From NCBI GenBank assembly GCA_041690515.1, contig JAWLHF010000109.1:1-9933 (forward strand): a stretch of DNA of 9,933 bases, given 5' to 3'. The notes beneath the pieces are model-generated. The model worked only from the letters and a program-made list of their open reading frames with translations, had not been told where the DNA came from and ran no database searches. Positions 1 through 6,742 of this stretch are shown here, in pieces. This DNA comes from BRH-c25 sp041690515 (GTDB lineage: Bacteria; Bacillota; Clostridia; Lutisporales; Lutisporaceae). The first letter of the stretch is position 1. Each line of letters starts with the position of its first letter. The position numbers were made by a program, and so were the translations under genes.

Positions 1-2811
1 GAATCTTTAGAAGGGGCAGAGAACCTTCAGGCGGAGCTTTCAGCAAGGCTCAGGACTCTGGGAGCCGACCGAAAGAAGAAGACCTTGGAATCTAAGATCA
101 AGGAGAGAATATCAGAGGATATAGAAAAGTTGAGGCAGGGAGTACATTTCGAGGGAATAGAGAAGTATTCACCTTATATCCCGGGAAAGAGCCACAGCCT
201 CATTGATTATTTAAAGGATTGTATAATTTTTGTTGATGAACCTAATAGGATCAGACAGCGATGTGAAAGCTTGGGAATCGAATTCCGTGAGTATTTTAAC
301 CAGCTCTTGGAGGATGGGGAGGTCTTGGCAGGACAATTCGACTCATTATTCACCTATGAAGATATTCTTATAAGGATTCAGGATAAGAGTATAGTCTGCT
401 TGGATGCTCTGTACAAGAGCAACAGTGATTTTATCCCTCAAAAGACTATAAGTATCACAAGCCGATCTATGCACCCATTCCACGGAAAGCTTTCCATGCT
501 TATGGACGAAATAGCGGTATGGAAAAAGCGTCACTACAGGGTATTGATAATGGCAGGAGCAAGAGAAAGAGGGCAGCGTCTTGCCGCAGATCTAAGGGAA
601 AGAGATGTGGATGCGGTATATAAGGACGAGCTTGATATTGAGCTGAAGGAAGGTCATATAGTCATTCTTCCCGGAATATTGAACAATGGATTTGATTTTC
701 CGTCTATTAGGTATGCGGTGATAAGTGACAGGGAGGCCTTTGGTTCCAAACGTAAAGCCTCAGATAAGAAGAAGGGCAAGGCAATAAATGTGTTTACCGA
801 TCTTAAGGTCGGTGATTATGTTGTTCATGAAAATCATGGAATAGGGCAGTATATTGGCATAGAAAAGCTCAAGATAGGCGACACCACCAGAGATTATTTG
901 CATATCAAATATTTCGGCAATGATAAGCTCTACATACCCACAGACCAGCTTGACATGATACAGAAGTATATAGGTGCTGAGGATAAGGGTCCAAAGCTGA
1001 ATAAGCTGGGTGGAGCTGAATGGACAAAAGTAAAGACAAAGGCAAAAAAGGCAATAGAGTCCATGGCTACGGATTTGCTGCAGCTTTATGCCGAGAGGCA
1101 GCAGGCAGTGGGTTTTGAGTTTTCAAAGGATAGCAGGTGGCAGAAGGAATTTGAAGATATGTTTCCATATCAGGAGACTCAGGATCAGATCCGATGTATA
1201 GAAGAGATAAAACAGAGTATGGAGGACTCAAGGGTAATGGACAGACTCCTGTGTGGAGACGTGGGATATGGGAAGACAGAGGTTGCCCTCAGAGCAGCCT
1301 TCAAATGCGTAATGGACAACAAGCAGGTTGCTATATTGGTACCTACAACTATATTGGCACAGCAGCACTATAACACCTGTGTACAAAGGTTTTCCAATTT
1401 TCCTGTAAATATTGAAGTACTGTCCAGATTCAAAACCAATAGCGAGCAGCGCAAAATAATAGGAGATCTTAAAAACGGTAATGTGGACATAATTGTGGGA
1501 ACACATCGTCTGTTACAGGACGATTTGGTATTTAACGATCTGGGACTTCTTATAATTGATGAGGAACAGAGATTTGGAGTGGCACATAAGGAGAAGATAA
1601 AGGGCCTGAGAAAGAATGTTGATGTACTGACGCTTTCTGCGACTCCAATACCAAGGACATTACATATGTCTTTGATAGGAATAAGGGATATCAGTATAAT
1701 CGAGGAACCTCCCGAAGAAAGATATCCTGTTCAGACTTATGTAATGGAACACAATGAAGAGGTTATAAGGGATGCAATCACCAAGGAGATAGGAAGAGGC
1801 GGACAAGTGTACTACCTTTATAACCGTGTCAGAAGCATACAGAAGGTAGCGGCAAGGCTCAAAGAGATGGTGCCGGAGGCCAGAGTAGCAGTAGCCCACG
1901 GACAAATGGATGAAAAGACTTTGGAAGACACGATGCTGGATTTCTACAACAACGAGTATGATGTGCTGGTTTGTACGACAATAATAGAAGCAGGTCTGGA
2001 TATTCCCAATGTGAATACCATAATAATCAACGATGCTGATAAGATGGGGCTGTCACAGCTTTATCAGCTGAGAGGAAGGGTAGGGCGTTCCAACAGGCTG
2101 GCTTATGCATATTTCACATACCAAAGGGATAAGGTATTGAATGAAGTGGCGGAGAAGCGGCTGCAAGCCATAAGGGAATTCACCGAATTTGGATCAGGCT
2201 TCAAAATAGCGATGAGGGATCTGGAAATCAGAGGCACGGGGAATTTATTGGGAAGAGAGCAGCATGGTCACATGGAAGCAATAGGTTATGACCTTTATAT
2301 AAAACTTCTTGAGGATACAATAAGAGAGCTTAAGGGTGAGGTTGTGGCTGAAACTGTGGAGACATCCATAGAGCTTCAGATAAGCGCATATATCCCTGAA
2401 AGCTATATATCCGATGAGAATCAGAAGATAGAGATATACAAGAAGATTGCATATATAGGAAATCATGAGGACCTTTATGATATTGAAGAAGAGATAGAGG
2501 ATCGTTTTGGTGACCTGCCCCAGGTGGTCAGAAATCTCCTGGATATATCCTATATAAAGCATTTAGCACAGAAGTGCGGAATAATATCCATTACTCAAAA
2601 GAAGAACAGCATAATAGTAAAATTCAAATCGGACAAAAGTATTAAACCGCAGACAGCCATAAAAGTGGCTTCGGAATACATAAACAAGCTGCTTTTCACT
2701 GCAAGCGGCCAACCCTATTTCACAGTAAAGGTGGATGAGGACAAAGAGAATGAGAATATTAGGTTCCTGAAGGAGTTCCTAGAAAAAATTAGTTGTTTCC
2801 AGAATGAGTGA
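1..2811 (+). CDS. mfd: Transcription-repair coupling factor Mfd (5' end outside window)
   Basis: Mfd is a DNA translocase that recognises RNA polymerase stalled at lesions, pushes it off and recruits UvrA for nucleotide excision repair. The frame is open from base 1, so the gene starts upstream: 936 residues are visible against a usual 1,150-1,180. The TTG at 85 is an internal Leu codon, not a start. In visible residue numbers, the RNA-polymerase-interacting CarD-like domain is about 271-325 (GDYVVHENHGIGQYIG onward). The SF2 helicase motor follows: Walker A GDVGYGKT (Lys425), Walker B DEEQ (520-523), SAT (546-548), then EAGLDIP and QLRGRVGRS (689-697). The C-terminal TRCF regulatory domain includes the conserved stretch around DENQKIEIYKKIA. 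No frameshift or missing motif is seen. Identity is near certain from motif order; the N-terminal UvrB-like part is only partly visible. Confidence 0.97.
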   Translation, partial: ESLEGAENLQAELSARLRTLGADRKKKTLESKIKERISEDIEKLRQGVHFEGIEKYSPYIPGKSHSLIDYLKDCIIFVDEPNRIRQRCESLGIEFREYFNQLLEDGEVLAGQFDSLFTYEDILIRIQDKSIVCLDALYKSNSDFIPQKTISITSRSMHPFHGKLSMLMDEIAVWKKRHYRVLIMAGARERGQRLAADLRERDVDAVYKDELDIELKEGHIVILPGILNNGFDFPSIRYAVISDREAFGSKRKASDKKKGKAINVFTDLKVGDYVVHENHGIGQYIGIEKLKIGDTTRDYLHIKYFGNDKLYIPTDQLDMIQKYIGAEDKGPKLNKLGGAEWTKVKTKAKKAIESMATDLLQLYAERQQAVGFEFSKDSRWQKEFEDMFPYQETQDQIRCIEEIKQSMEDSRVMDRLLCGDVGYGKTEVALRAAFKCVMDNKQVAILVPTTILAQQHYNTCVQRFSNFPVNIEVLSRFKTNSEQRKIIGDLKNGNVDIIVGTHRLLQDDLVFNDLGLLIIDEEQRFGVAHKEKIKGLRKNVDVLTLSATPIPRTLHMSLIGIRDISIIEEPPEERYPVQTYVMEHNEEVIRDAITKEIGRGGQVYYLYNRVRSIQKVAARLKEMVPEARVAVAHGQMDEKTLEDTMLDFYNNEYDVLVCTTIIEAGLDIPNVNTIIINDADKMGLSQLYQLRGRVGRSNRLAYAYFTYQRDKVLNEVAEKRLQAIREFTEFGSGFKIAMRDLEIRGTGNLLGREQHGHMEAIGYDLYIKLLEDTIRELKGEVVAETVETSIELQISAYIPESYISDENQKIEIYKKIAYIGNHEDLYDIEEEIEDRFGDLPQVVRNLLDISYIKHLAQKCGIISITQKKNSIIVKFKSDKSIKPQTAIKVASEYINKLLFTASGQPYFTVKVDEDKENENIRFLKEFLEKISCFQNE

Positions 2812-2824
2812 TATAAGGTATAAT
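2796..2824 (+). promoter_or_regulatory. Candidate SigA promoter for prsA inside the mfd 3' end
   Basis: A perfect TATAAT at 2819-2824 lies 17 nt after TTTCCA (2796-2801, 4 of 6 matches to TTGACA). Transcription would start near 2831, about 40 nt before the prsA start codon. No terminator lies between mfd and prsA, so read-through from mfd is also possible. The -35 is weak, so this is an inference. Confidence 0.45.
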
Positions 2825-2853
2825 AACTTAATGGTGTCCATTGTAAATTATTA
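2821..2853 (+). promoter_or_regulatory. Dyad symmetry overlapping the -10 region and 5' leader of prsA
   Basis: Two nested inverted repeats are visible: TAATAA (2821-2826) with TTATTA (2848-2853), enclosing AATGG (2830-2834) with CCATT (2838-2842) around a 3-nt loop. It starts within the TATAAT box and covers the predicted transcription start, so it could be an operator or a leader hairpin. The outer arms are AT-only and could occur by chance. Confidence 0.25.
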
Positions 2854-2856
2854 ATA

Positions 2857-2874
2857 GGGGAGCGATGAGAATTG
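2857..2874 (+). promoter_or_regulatory. Ribosome binding site and TTG start of prsA
   Basis: GGGGAG at 2857-2862 sits 9 nt before the TTG at 2872. The nearer ATG at 2865 is only 2 nt from the same site and reads M-R-I-V-stop in another frame, so it cannot start the protein. The TTG puts the signal peptide directly at the N-terminus. Confidence 0.75.
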
Positions 2875-3843
2875 TTTAGCAAAAAACACAAGCTGCTTCT
2901 GGTATCCTTAAGCTTTGTCCTGCTGGCAGCAATACTTGCAGGATGCGGGATGGTAAGGGTGAATCCGGAAGTTGATAATAACACTGTAGTAGCAAAGGTA
3001 TCAGGTGAAGAGATTAAAAAAGAGGAATTCAACAGAGTTTTTAATATATTCAAGAATCAATACGAGCAGCAGTTCGGCATAGAGGTATGGGATCAGGAGA
3101 TAGAAGGAAGAAAATTCGGAGATGTTGCCAGAGAAAAGCTTCTTGAGATGCTGGTTGATGAAAAGCTTCAGTTGATAAAAGCCGAAGAGCTTGGTATCAA
3201 AGTAACAGATGAAGAAGTTAACAGTGAAATTGAAAATGTCAGAAAGTACTTTGATTCAGAAGAGAAATTCAATGAATATCTAAAAGGCCAGAGTATGGAT
3301 CTGGATTACTTCAGCAGCTCAATAAAGAAGGAGCTCATAATCAATAAGCTTATAGACAAGCTTACTGAAAATGTTACAGTTAGCGACGAAGAAGTAAAAT
3401 CCTATTATGATGCTCATCAGAATGAGTTCATGAATGTCAAAGCAAGTCATATACTTCTTGAGACAAAGGAAGAAGCCGAGAAAATACTTGAAAAGGTAAA
3501 GGCAGGAGAGAATTTCAATGAACTGGCAAAGGCCAATTCCATAGATCCCAGTGCAAAAGAAAACAGTGGTGATCTTGGGTATTTTGGGCATCAGGACATG
3601 GTGGAGCCTTTTGAGAAAGCTGCTTTTGCATTAAAACCCGGTGAAATCAGTGATATAGTAGAAACTGACTATGGTTTCCATATAATTAAGGTTGAAGACA
3701 GTAAGCTTGATGGTTTTGAAGTTGTTAAGGAACAGCTCAAAGGAAGCATGCTTGATGATAAGAAACATAGCGAATACAACAAACTTCTGGAAGAAATGAA
3801 AAAGAATACTGAAATAGAGCAATTTACTAAAAATCTAAAGTAG
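2872..3843 (+). CDS. prsA: PrsA-type peptidyl-prolyl cis-trans isomerase lipoprotein (parvulin family)
   Basis: PrsA is a membrane-anchored foldase on the outer face of the cytoplasmic membrane that helps secreted proteins fold after export. The 323-residue product has a lysine-rich N-terminus, a hydrophobic stretch and a lipobox L22-A23-G24-C25, so Cys25 is the likely lipidated residue. A charged, helical SurA-N-like chaperone region follows (about 40-180, with GEEIKKEEFNRVF). The parvulin rotamase domain is about residues 188-280, with family landmarks ASHILL, a GDLGYFG stretch and YGFHIIKVED. Length and domain order match PrsA of Firmicutes. The start is TTG. It has its own likely promoter and is followed by a strong terminator, so it is probably a single-gene unit next to mfd. 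B. subtilis PrsA is essential; in clostridia several paralogues are common, so the exact clients cannot be inferred. Confidence 0.93.
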   Translation: MFSKKHKLLLVSLSFVLLAAILAGCGMVRVNPEVDNNTVVAKVSGEEIKKEEFNRVFNIFKNQYEQQFGIEVWDQEIEGRKFGDVAREKLLEMLVDEKLQLIKAEELGIKVTDEEVNSEIENVRKYFDSEEKFNEYLKGQSMDLDYFSSSIKKELIINKLIDKLTENVTVSDEEVKSYYDAHQNEFMNVKASHILLETKEEAEKILEKVKAGENFNELAKANSIDPSAKENSGDLGYFGHQDMVEPFEKAAFALKPGEISDIVETDYGFHIIKVEDSKLDGFEVVKEQLKGSMLDDKKHSEYNKLLEEMKKNTEIEQFTKNLK

Positions 3844-3851
3844 AATAAATG

Positions 3852-3885
3852 ACCCTGTCCTCTGAAAAAGAGGATGGGGTTTTTT
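3852..3885 (+). terminator. Intrinsic terminator after prsA
   Basis: A 12-bp stem pairs ACCCTGTCCTCT (3852-3863) with AGAGGATGGGGT (3869-3880), including two G-T pairs, around the loop GAAAA. It is followed directly by a six-T run (3880-3885). It begins 8 nt after the prsA stop codon. Confidence 0.92.
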
Positions 3886-3901
3886 GTTGGGTGTCCTGGG
3901 G

Positions 3902-3978
3902 TCGAACCGGCTCCGCAGGGCCACATGTTCGATAGTGCCTCGTAAGGTATATCACCTTCAGGGTGAGGCGAGGCACTA
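3902..3978. repeat. Two adjacent GC-rich hairpins (palindromic element) upstream of spoVT
   Basis: Hairpin one: TCGAAC (3902-3907) pairs with GTTCGA (3927-3932) and encloses GGCTC/GGGCC around the loop CGCA. Hairpin two follows with no gap: TAGTGCCTCG (3933-3942) pairs perfectly with CGAGGCACTA (3969-3978) over 10 bp, with an inner TCACC/GGTGA stem. The stretch is clearly more GC-rich than the flanking spacer and has no T-run, so it is not an ordinary terminator. It resembles dispersed palindromic elements or a structured RNA; no known family was recognised. Confidence 0.6.
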
Positions 3979-4064
3979 AATAGATGAAGTGCATTTTTTA
4001 CGCTTGAAGACAATAATAAAGTTGCGTTAAAAAGCACTACAATGTAAGAAATTTAGTGCATTTT
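3973..4064. repeat. Inverted and direct repeats built on AGTGC between the palindrome and spoVT
   Basis: AGTGCATTTTTTACGC (3988-4003) pairs imperfectly with GCGTTAAAAAGCACT (4024-4038). A wider 9-bp perfect pair, GCACTAAAT (3973-3981) with ATTTAGTGC (4051-4059), encloses that hairpin. AGTGCATTTT also occurs as an exact direct repeat at 3988 and 4055. The GCACTA at 3973-3978 is shared with the hairpin at 3933-3978, so the two folds exclude each other. The function is unknown. With the adjacent hairpins this accounts for most of the 323-nt gap between prsA and spoVT; I see no gene in the gap. Confidence 0.5.
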
Positions 4065-4092
4065 ATTAATTATCTATAATTTACAAATTTGT

Positions 4093-4120
4093 GTATAAAA
4101 AAATGTTGTTGGTAAAATAA
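4093..4120 (+). promoter_or_regulatory. Weak SigF/SigG-like promoter candidate for spoVT
   Basis: GTATA at 4093-4097 resembles the -35 element of forespore sigma factors, and GGTAAAATAA at 4111-4120 resembles the SigF-type -10 with one mismatch. The 13-nt spacer is shorter than the usual 15. B. subtilis spoVT is known to be a SigG gene, which is why this was looked for. The match is marginal. Confidence 0.25.
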
Positions 4121-4152
4121 TAACCATTACAAACACTTATGTAAATCAAAAA

Positions 4153-4169
4153 AAGGAGGGTATAAGTTG
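4153..4169 (+). promoter_or_regulatory. Ribosome binding site and TTG start of spoVT
   Basis: AAGGAGGG at 4153-4160 lies 6 nt before the TTG at 4167. No ATG or GTG in frame lies nearby, and TTG gives exactly the conserved family N-terminus MKATGIVRRIDDLG. Confidence 0.85.
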
Positions 4170-4724
4170 AAAGCAACCGGAATCGTAAGAAGGATAGATG
4201 ACCTTGGAAGAGTTGTAATACCAAAAGAGATAAGAAGAACTCTACGAATACGTGAAGGAGATCCGCTGGAAATATTCACGGATAGAGAAGGCGAAGTCAT
4301 ACTTAAGAAATACTCACCTATAGGTGAACTGAGCGATTTCGCAAAAGAATATGTAGAGTCGCTTCACAGTTCAATGGAACATATCACATGCATAGCTGAT
4401 AGAGATACCATTATTGCGGTTGCAGGCATACCGAAGAAGGAGCTGCTTGAAAAAAGGGTCAGCCCGGCTTTGGAAAAAATAATGGAAGACAAGACAACAG
4501 TTGTTTTGAGCCTAACCGGAGAGAATAAGATGGTTAACATATCTGCTGATGAAGAGGGCACTCCCAAATATACAGCGGGAGTAGTAGCACCTATTATGAC
4601 CCAAGGTGATTCCATCGGAGCGGTCTTATTACTTTCTAAAGATCCCAATATACAAATGGGTGAGTTGGAGGTAAAATTGTCAGAAACCGCAGCCAGCTTC
4701 TTAGGAAAGCAAATGGAGCAGTAA
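4167..4724 (+). CDS. spoVT: Stage V sporulation regulator SpoVT (AbrB family)
   Basis: SpoVT is a DNA-binding regulator of late forespore genes, acting after SigG in B. subtilis to raise some SigG genes and lower others. In several clostridia it is needed for normal spore maturation. The 185-residue product is close to the 178 of B. subtilis. Residues 1-53 form the swapped-hairpin AbrB DNA-binding domain; MKATGIVRRIDDLGR and the following stretch through LEIF match the B. subtilis protein almost residue for residue. Residues about 56-185 form the GAF-like domain, ending in a helix with ETAASFLGKQMEQ, which in SpoVT supports tetramer assembly. It starts with TTG behind a strong ribosome binding site and is closed by its own terminator, so it is probably monocistronic. 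The long N-terminal identity and the GAF tail separate it from AbrB and Abh. Confidence 0.96.
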   Translation: MKATGIVRRIDDLGRVVIPKEIRRTLRIREGDPLEIFTDREGEVILKKYSPIGELSDFAKEYVESLHSSMEHITCIADRDTIIAVAGIPKKELLEKRVSPALEKIMEDKTTVVLSLTGENKMVNISADEEGTPKYTAGVVAPIMTQGDSIGAVLLLSKDPNIQMGELEVKLSETAASFLGKQMEQ

Positions 4725-4738
4725 TGGATGTTTGACAA

Positions 4739-4768
4739 AGTAGTGGTCCAAGGGACTGCTACTTTTTT
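4739..4768 (+). terminator. Intrinsic terminator after spoVT
   Basis: AGTAGTGGTCC (4739-4749) pairs with GGACTGCTACT (4753-4763) over 11 bp with two G-T pairs and a 3-nt loop. The right arm runs into six T (4763-4768), then a second T-rich stretch to about 4776. A-T pairs extend the stem outward by two or more. Confidence 0.92.
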
Positions 4769-4842
4769 GTTTTTGTTCTATCTTATTACAGAGGTGTATA
4801 TTTTTAATTTGTAGGGTTAATAATCCTGATTGAAGCATATAG

Positions 4843-5028
4843 ACTGTATTAAAGGAATTACCGGGGAGATCCCTGCGGCCTGTGAGTCCAGCGAGTATAT
4901 TTGTCGCAAAGTATACGGTTGTGCTTGGAAATTTGGGGAACAGCTATATAAACAATTACATTTGTGATAAAATAGTAATGTTTGATGAAGATGTGGAAGC
5001 TTTAAATGATATGAAAATAAGCATATAA
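4843..5028 (+). other. Short open frame of uncertain status upstream of the flippase gene
   Basis: After the TAG at 4840-4842 the frame stays open to TAA at 5026-5028. From the GTG at 4882 it would encode 48 residues, including YINNYICDKIV and FDEDVEALNDMKISI. Codon choice (ATA, GAT, GAA, AAA) resembles the neighbouring genes. No start has a well-spaced ribosome binding site: GGGGAG at 4863-4868 is 13 nt from the GTG. The end overlaps the -10 of the candidate promoter. I recognise no family. It may be a gene remnant or chance; it is the only coding-like signal in the 331-nt gap between spoVT and the flippase gene. Confidence 0.15.
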
Positions 5029-5029
5029 T
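5001..5029 (+). promoter_or_regulatory. Promoter candidate for the flippase/mazG operon
   Basis: A perfect TATAAT at 5024-5029 is 17 nt after TTTAAA (5001-5006, 4 of 6 to TTGACA). The same site reads CATATAAT (5022-5029), close to the SigE -10 CATACAAT, but the bases upstream match a SigE -35 only poorly. A housekeeping promoter is therefore more likely, with SigE use possible. Confidence 0.45.
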
Positions 5030-5055
5030 GTTTAAGTTGTTTTGGGAGGTCAAAG

Positions 5056-6657
5056 ATGAGTTCAAATAAGCAATCTTTTATAAAAGGAGCTGCAATACTT
5101 GCAATAGCAGGTATTATTTCCAAGGCTTTGGGTGCAGTATATAGAATACCTCTTGGCAGGATAATCGGCTCTGAAGGAATGGCGTACTATCAGACGGCAT
5201 ATGAGCTTTACATATTGATGCTGACAATTTCATCTTACTCAATACCTATAGCGATATCCAAGCTGGTATCTGAGAAAATAGAACTGGGAAGACGGGATGA
5301 GGCACATAAGACCTTCAAGGTGGCACTTTCATTGATAGCCTTCTTAGGAATCACATTATCAGGAGTGTTGTTCTTCAATGCCATGGGTTTTGTGACAATG
5401 GTGAAGAACCCCGGAGCATATTTGGCTGTTCTTTGTGTTGCACCGGCAATATTTACTGTATCATTAAGCGGAGCCTTCAGAGGATATTTCCAGGGTATGC
5501 AAAACATGACTCCCAGCGGAGTATCCCAGGTGACTGAGCAGATTGCACGTGTTGTATTTGGATTCATACTGGCAATAGCATTTCTGTCAACCGGATATGA
5601 AGCTGCAGCAGGAGGGGCGGTATTCGGCACCACCCTGGGCGGACTTGTCAGTTTTCTCACCCTCATATACATATACAGAAGACGGAGAAGCGAGATAAAA
5701 GCAGGCGTGATGGCTGTTGGCCCAATGAAAAAGGAGTCTGCTTTAAGTCTTGCAAAGAGGATAATAATTTTCTCAATACCAATTACAATTGGCGGCAGTA
5801 TTATGCCGATAATGACAGTAATAGATACATTTATAGTAATGGATAGGCTTCAAAGTGCGGGCTTTTCTCTTGAGACCGCTACTAGTCTGCTGGGTCAGCT
5901 TAAAGGTATGGCAGGGGCTTTTATAAATCTTCCACAGGTATTTACAATAGCTTTGGCAGCAAGTCTGGTTCCGGCAATATCTGAGTCCACAGCAAAGAAT
6001 GACTTCGGGGGGGCTTCCAGAAAGTCTGAGCTGGCTATCAGGCTTAGTCTGATAATTGGATTGCCTGCAGCTTTCGGACTTTTTACACTTGCTGATCCTA
6101 TAATGCAGCTTATGTATCCTTCTGAACCTGCTACCCTTGGGATGGTACTCAGATATCTGTCAACAGCAGTTATATTTCTAACCCTTGTTCAGACAATGAC
6201 AGGAATACTCCAGGGCATGGGAAAGGAAAGGATACCTGTTATAAATCTTGTTATTGGGGCCTTGGTAAAGTTCGTGGTAAGCTATACCCTGACTTCCATA
6301 CCCGTTGTGAACATAAGAGGTGCAGCAATAGGAACCGTTGCAGGATATGCGGTATCGGCAGTCCTTAATTTGTATGCCATAATAAAGTATCAAAAATCAA
6401 CCATGAGAATAACCAAAATAGTCTTAAAGCCTGCAATAGCTACTGTTGCAATGATGGCTACAGCATTTTTAAGCTACAGGCTAATTTTTGAAGTGATAGG
6501 GAGAAATTCTGTAGCGACGCTTCTAAGTGTGGCATTTGCTGCATTGGTATATGGAATTGTACTCATACTAATAAAGGGAATAGCTAAGGAAGAGCTGGAG
6601 ATGGCTCCGGGGGGCAAAAGGCTTTCAAGCATATTAAAGAAAAAAGGCTTGTTGTAA
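5056..6657 (+). CDS. yabM: MurJ/SpoVB-type polysaccharide (lipid-linked precursor) flippase, YabM position
   Basis: This is a polytopic membrane protein of the MOP exporter superfamily (polysaccharide_synt/MVF group), which moves undecaprenyl-linked sugars across the cytoplasmic membrane for peptidoglycan, spore cortex or polysaccharide synthesis. The 533 residues contain many hydrophobic segments compatible with the family's 14 helices. The N-terminus KGAAILAIAGIISKALGAVYRIPLG is the typical SpoVB/YabM opening (residues 10-34), and FRGYFQGMQNMTPS (about 140-153) is the conserved cytoplasmic turn, echoed by GILQGMGKERIPV in the second half. The start is ATG, 6 nt after GGGAGG. It lies between spoVT and mazG as yabM does in B. 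subtilis, where SpoVB itself is a separate paralogue, so clostridial databases may call this SpoVB. The family is secure; the substrate and whether it acts mainly in the cortex are not. Confidence 0.9.
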   Translation: MSSNKQSFIKGAAILAIAGIISKALGAVYRIPLGRIIGSEGMAYYQTAYELYILMLTISSYSIPIAISKLVSEKIELGRRDEAHKTFKVALSLIAFLGITLSGVLFFNAMGFVTMVKNPGAYLAVLCVAPAIFTVSLSGAFRGYFQGMQNMTPSGVSQVTEQIARVVFGFILAIAFLSTGYEAAAGGAVFGTTLGGLVSFLTLIYIYRRRRSEIKAGVMAVGPMKKESALSLAKRIIIFSIPITIGGSIMPIMTVIDTFIVMDRLQSAGFSLETATSLLGQLKGMAGAFINLPQVFTIALAASLVPAISESTAKNDFGGASRKSELAIRLSLIIGLPAAFGLFTLADPIMQLMYPSEPATLGMVLRYLSTAVIFLTLVQTMTGILQGMGKERIPVINLVIGALVKFVVSYTLTSIPVVNIRGAAIGTVAGYAVSAVLNLYAIIKYQKSTMRITKIVLKPAIATVAMMATAFLSYRLIFEVIGRNSVATLLSVAFAALVYGIVLILIKGIAKEELEMAPGGKRLSSILKKKGLL

Positions 6658-6671
6658 TATAAGGTCTTGAG

Positions 6672-6701
6672 ACTGTCAGGTCTTGGGAAAGAGGCGACAG
6701 T
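6672..6701. other. Weak hairpin between the flippase and mazG genes
   Basis: ACTGTC (6672-6677) pairs with GACAGT (6696-6701) and encloses TCTT/AAGA around GGGA. No T-run follows, so it is not a terminator, and co-transcription of the two genes across the 85-nt gap is likely. It may be chance. Confidence 0.2.
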
Positions 6702-6742
6702 GTTCGCTTAAATGAAGCAAAAGAAAAGGGGCGAGGAATACA

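Noticed and set aside
85..87. TTG at 85 as the start of mfd.
   Set aside because: The frame is open back to base 1 with Mfd-like sequence, and the resulting protein would lack the conserved N-terminal domains. It is an internal Leu codon of a gene cut by the window.
3669..4037. Minus-strand frame of 122 codons across the prsA end and the hairpin spacer.
   Set aside because: It runs antisense to prsA, through its terminator and through palindromes, has a low-complexity Ser/Phe/Leu composition and no ribosome binding site.
3902..4064. Known riboswitch or T-box upstream of spoVT.
   Set aside because: I recognise no conserved core of a named class, and no terminator or masked ribosome binding site is part of the fold.
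5235..5672. Minus-strand frame of 145 codons inside the flippase gene.
   Set aside because: It is a shadow of a well-conserved + strand membrane protein, with no recognisable domain.
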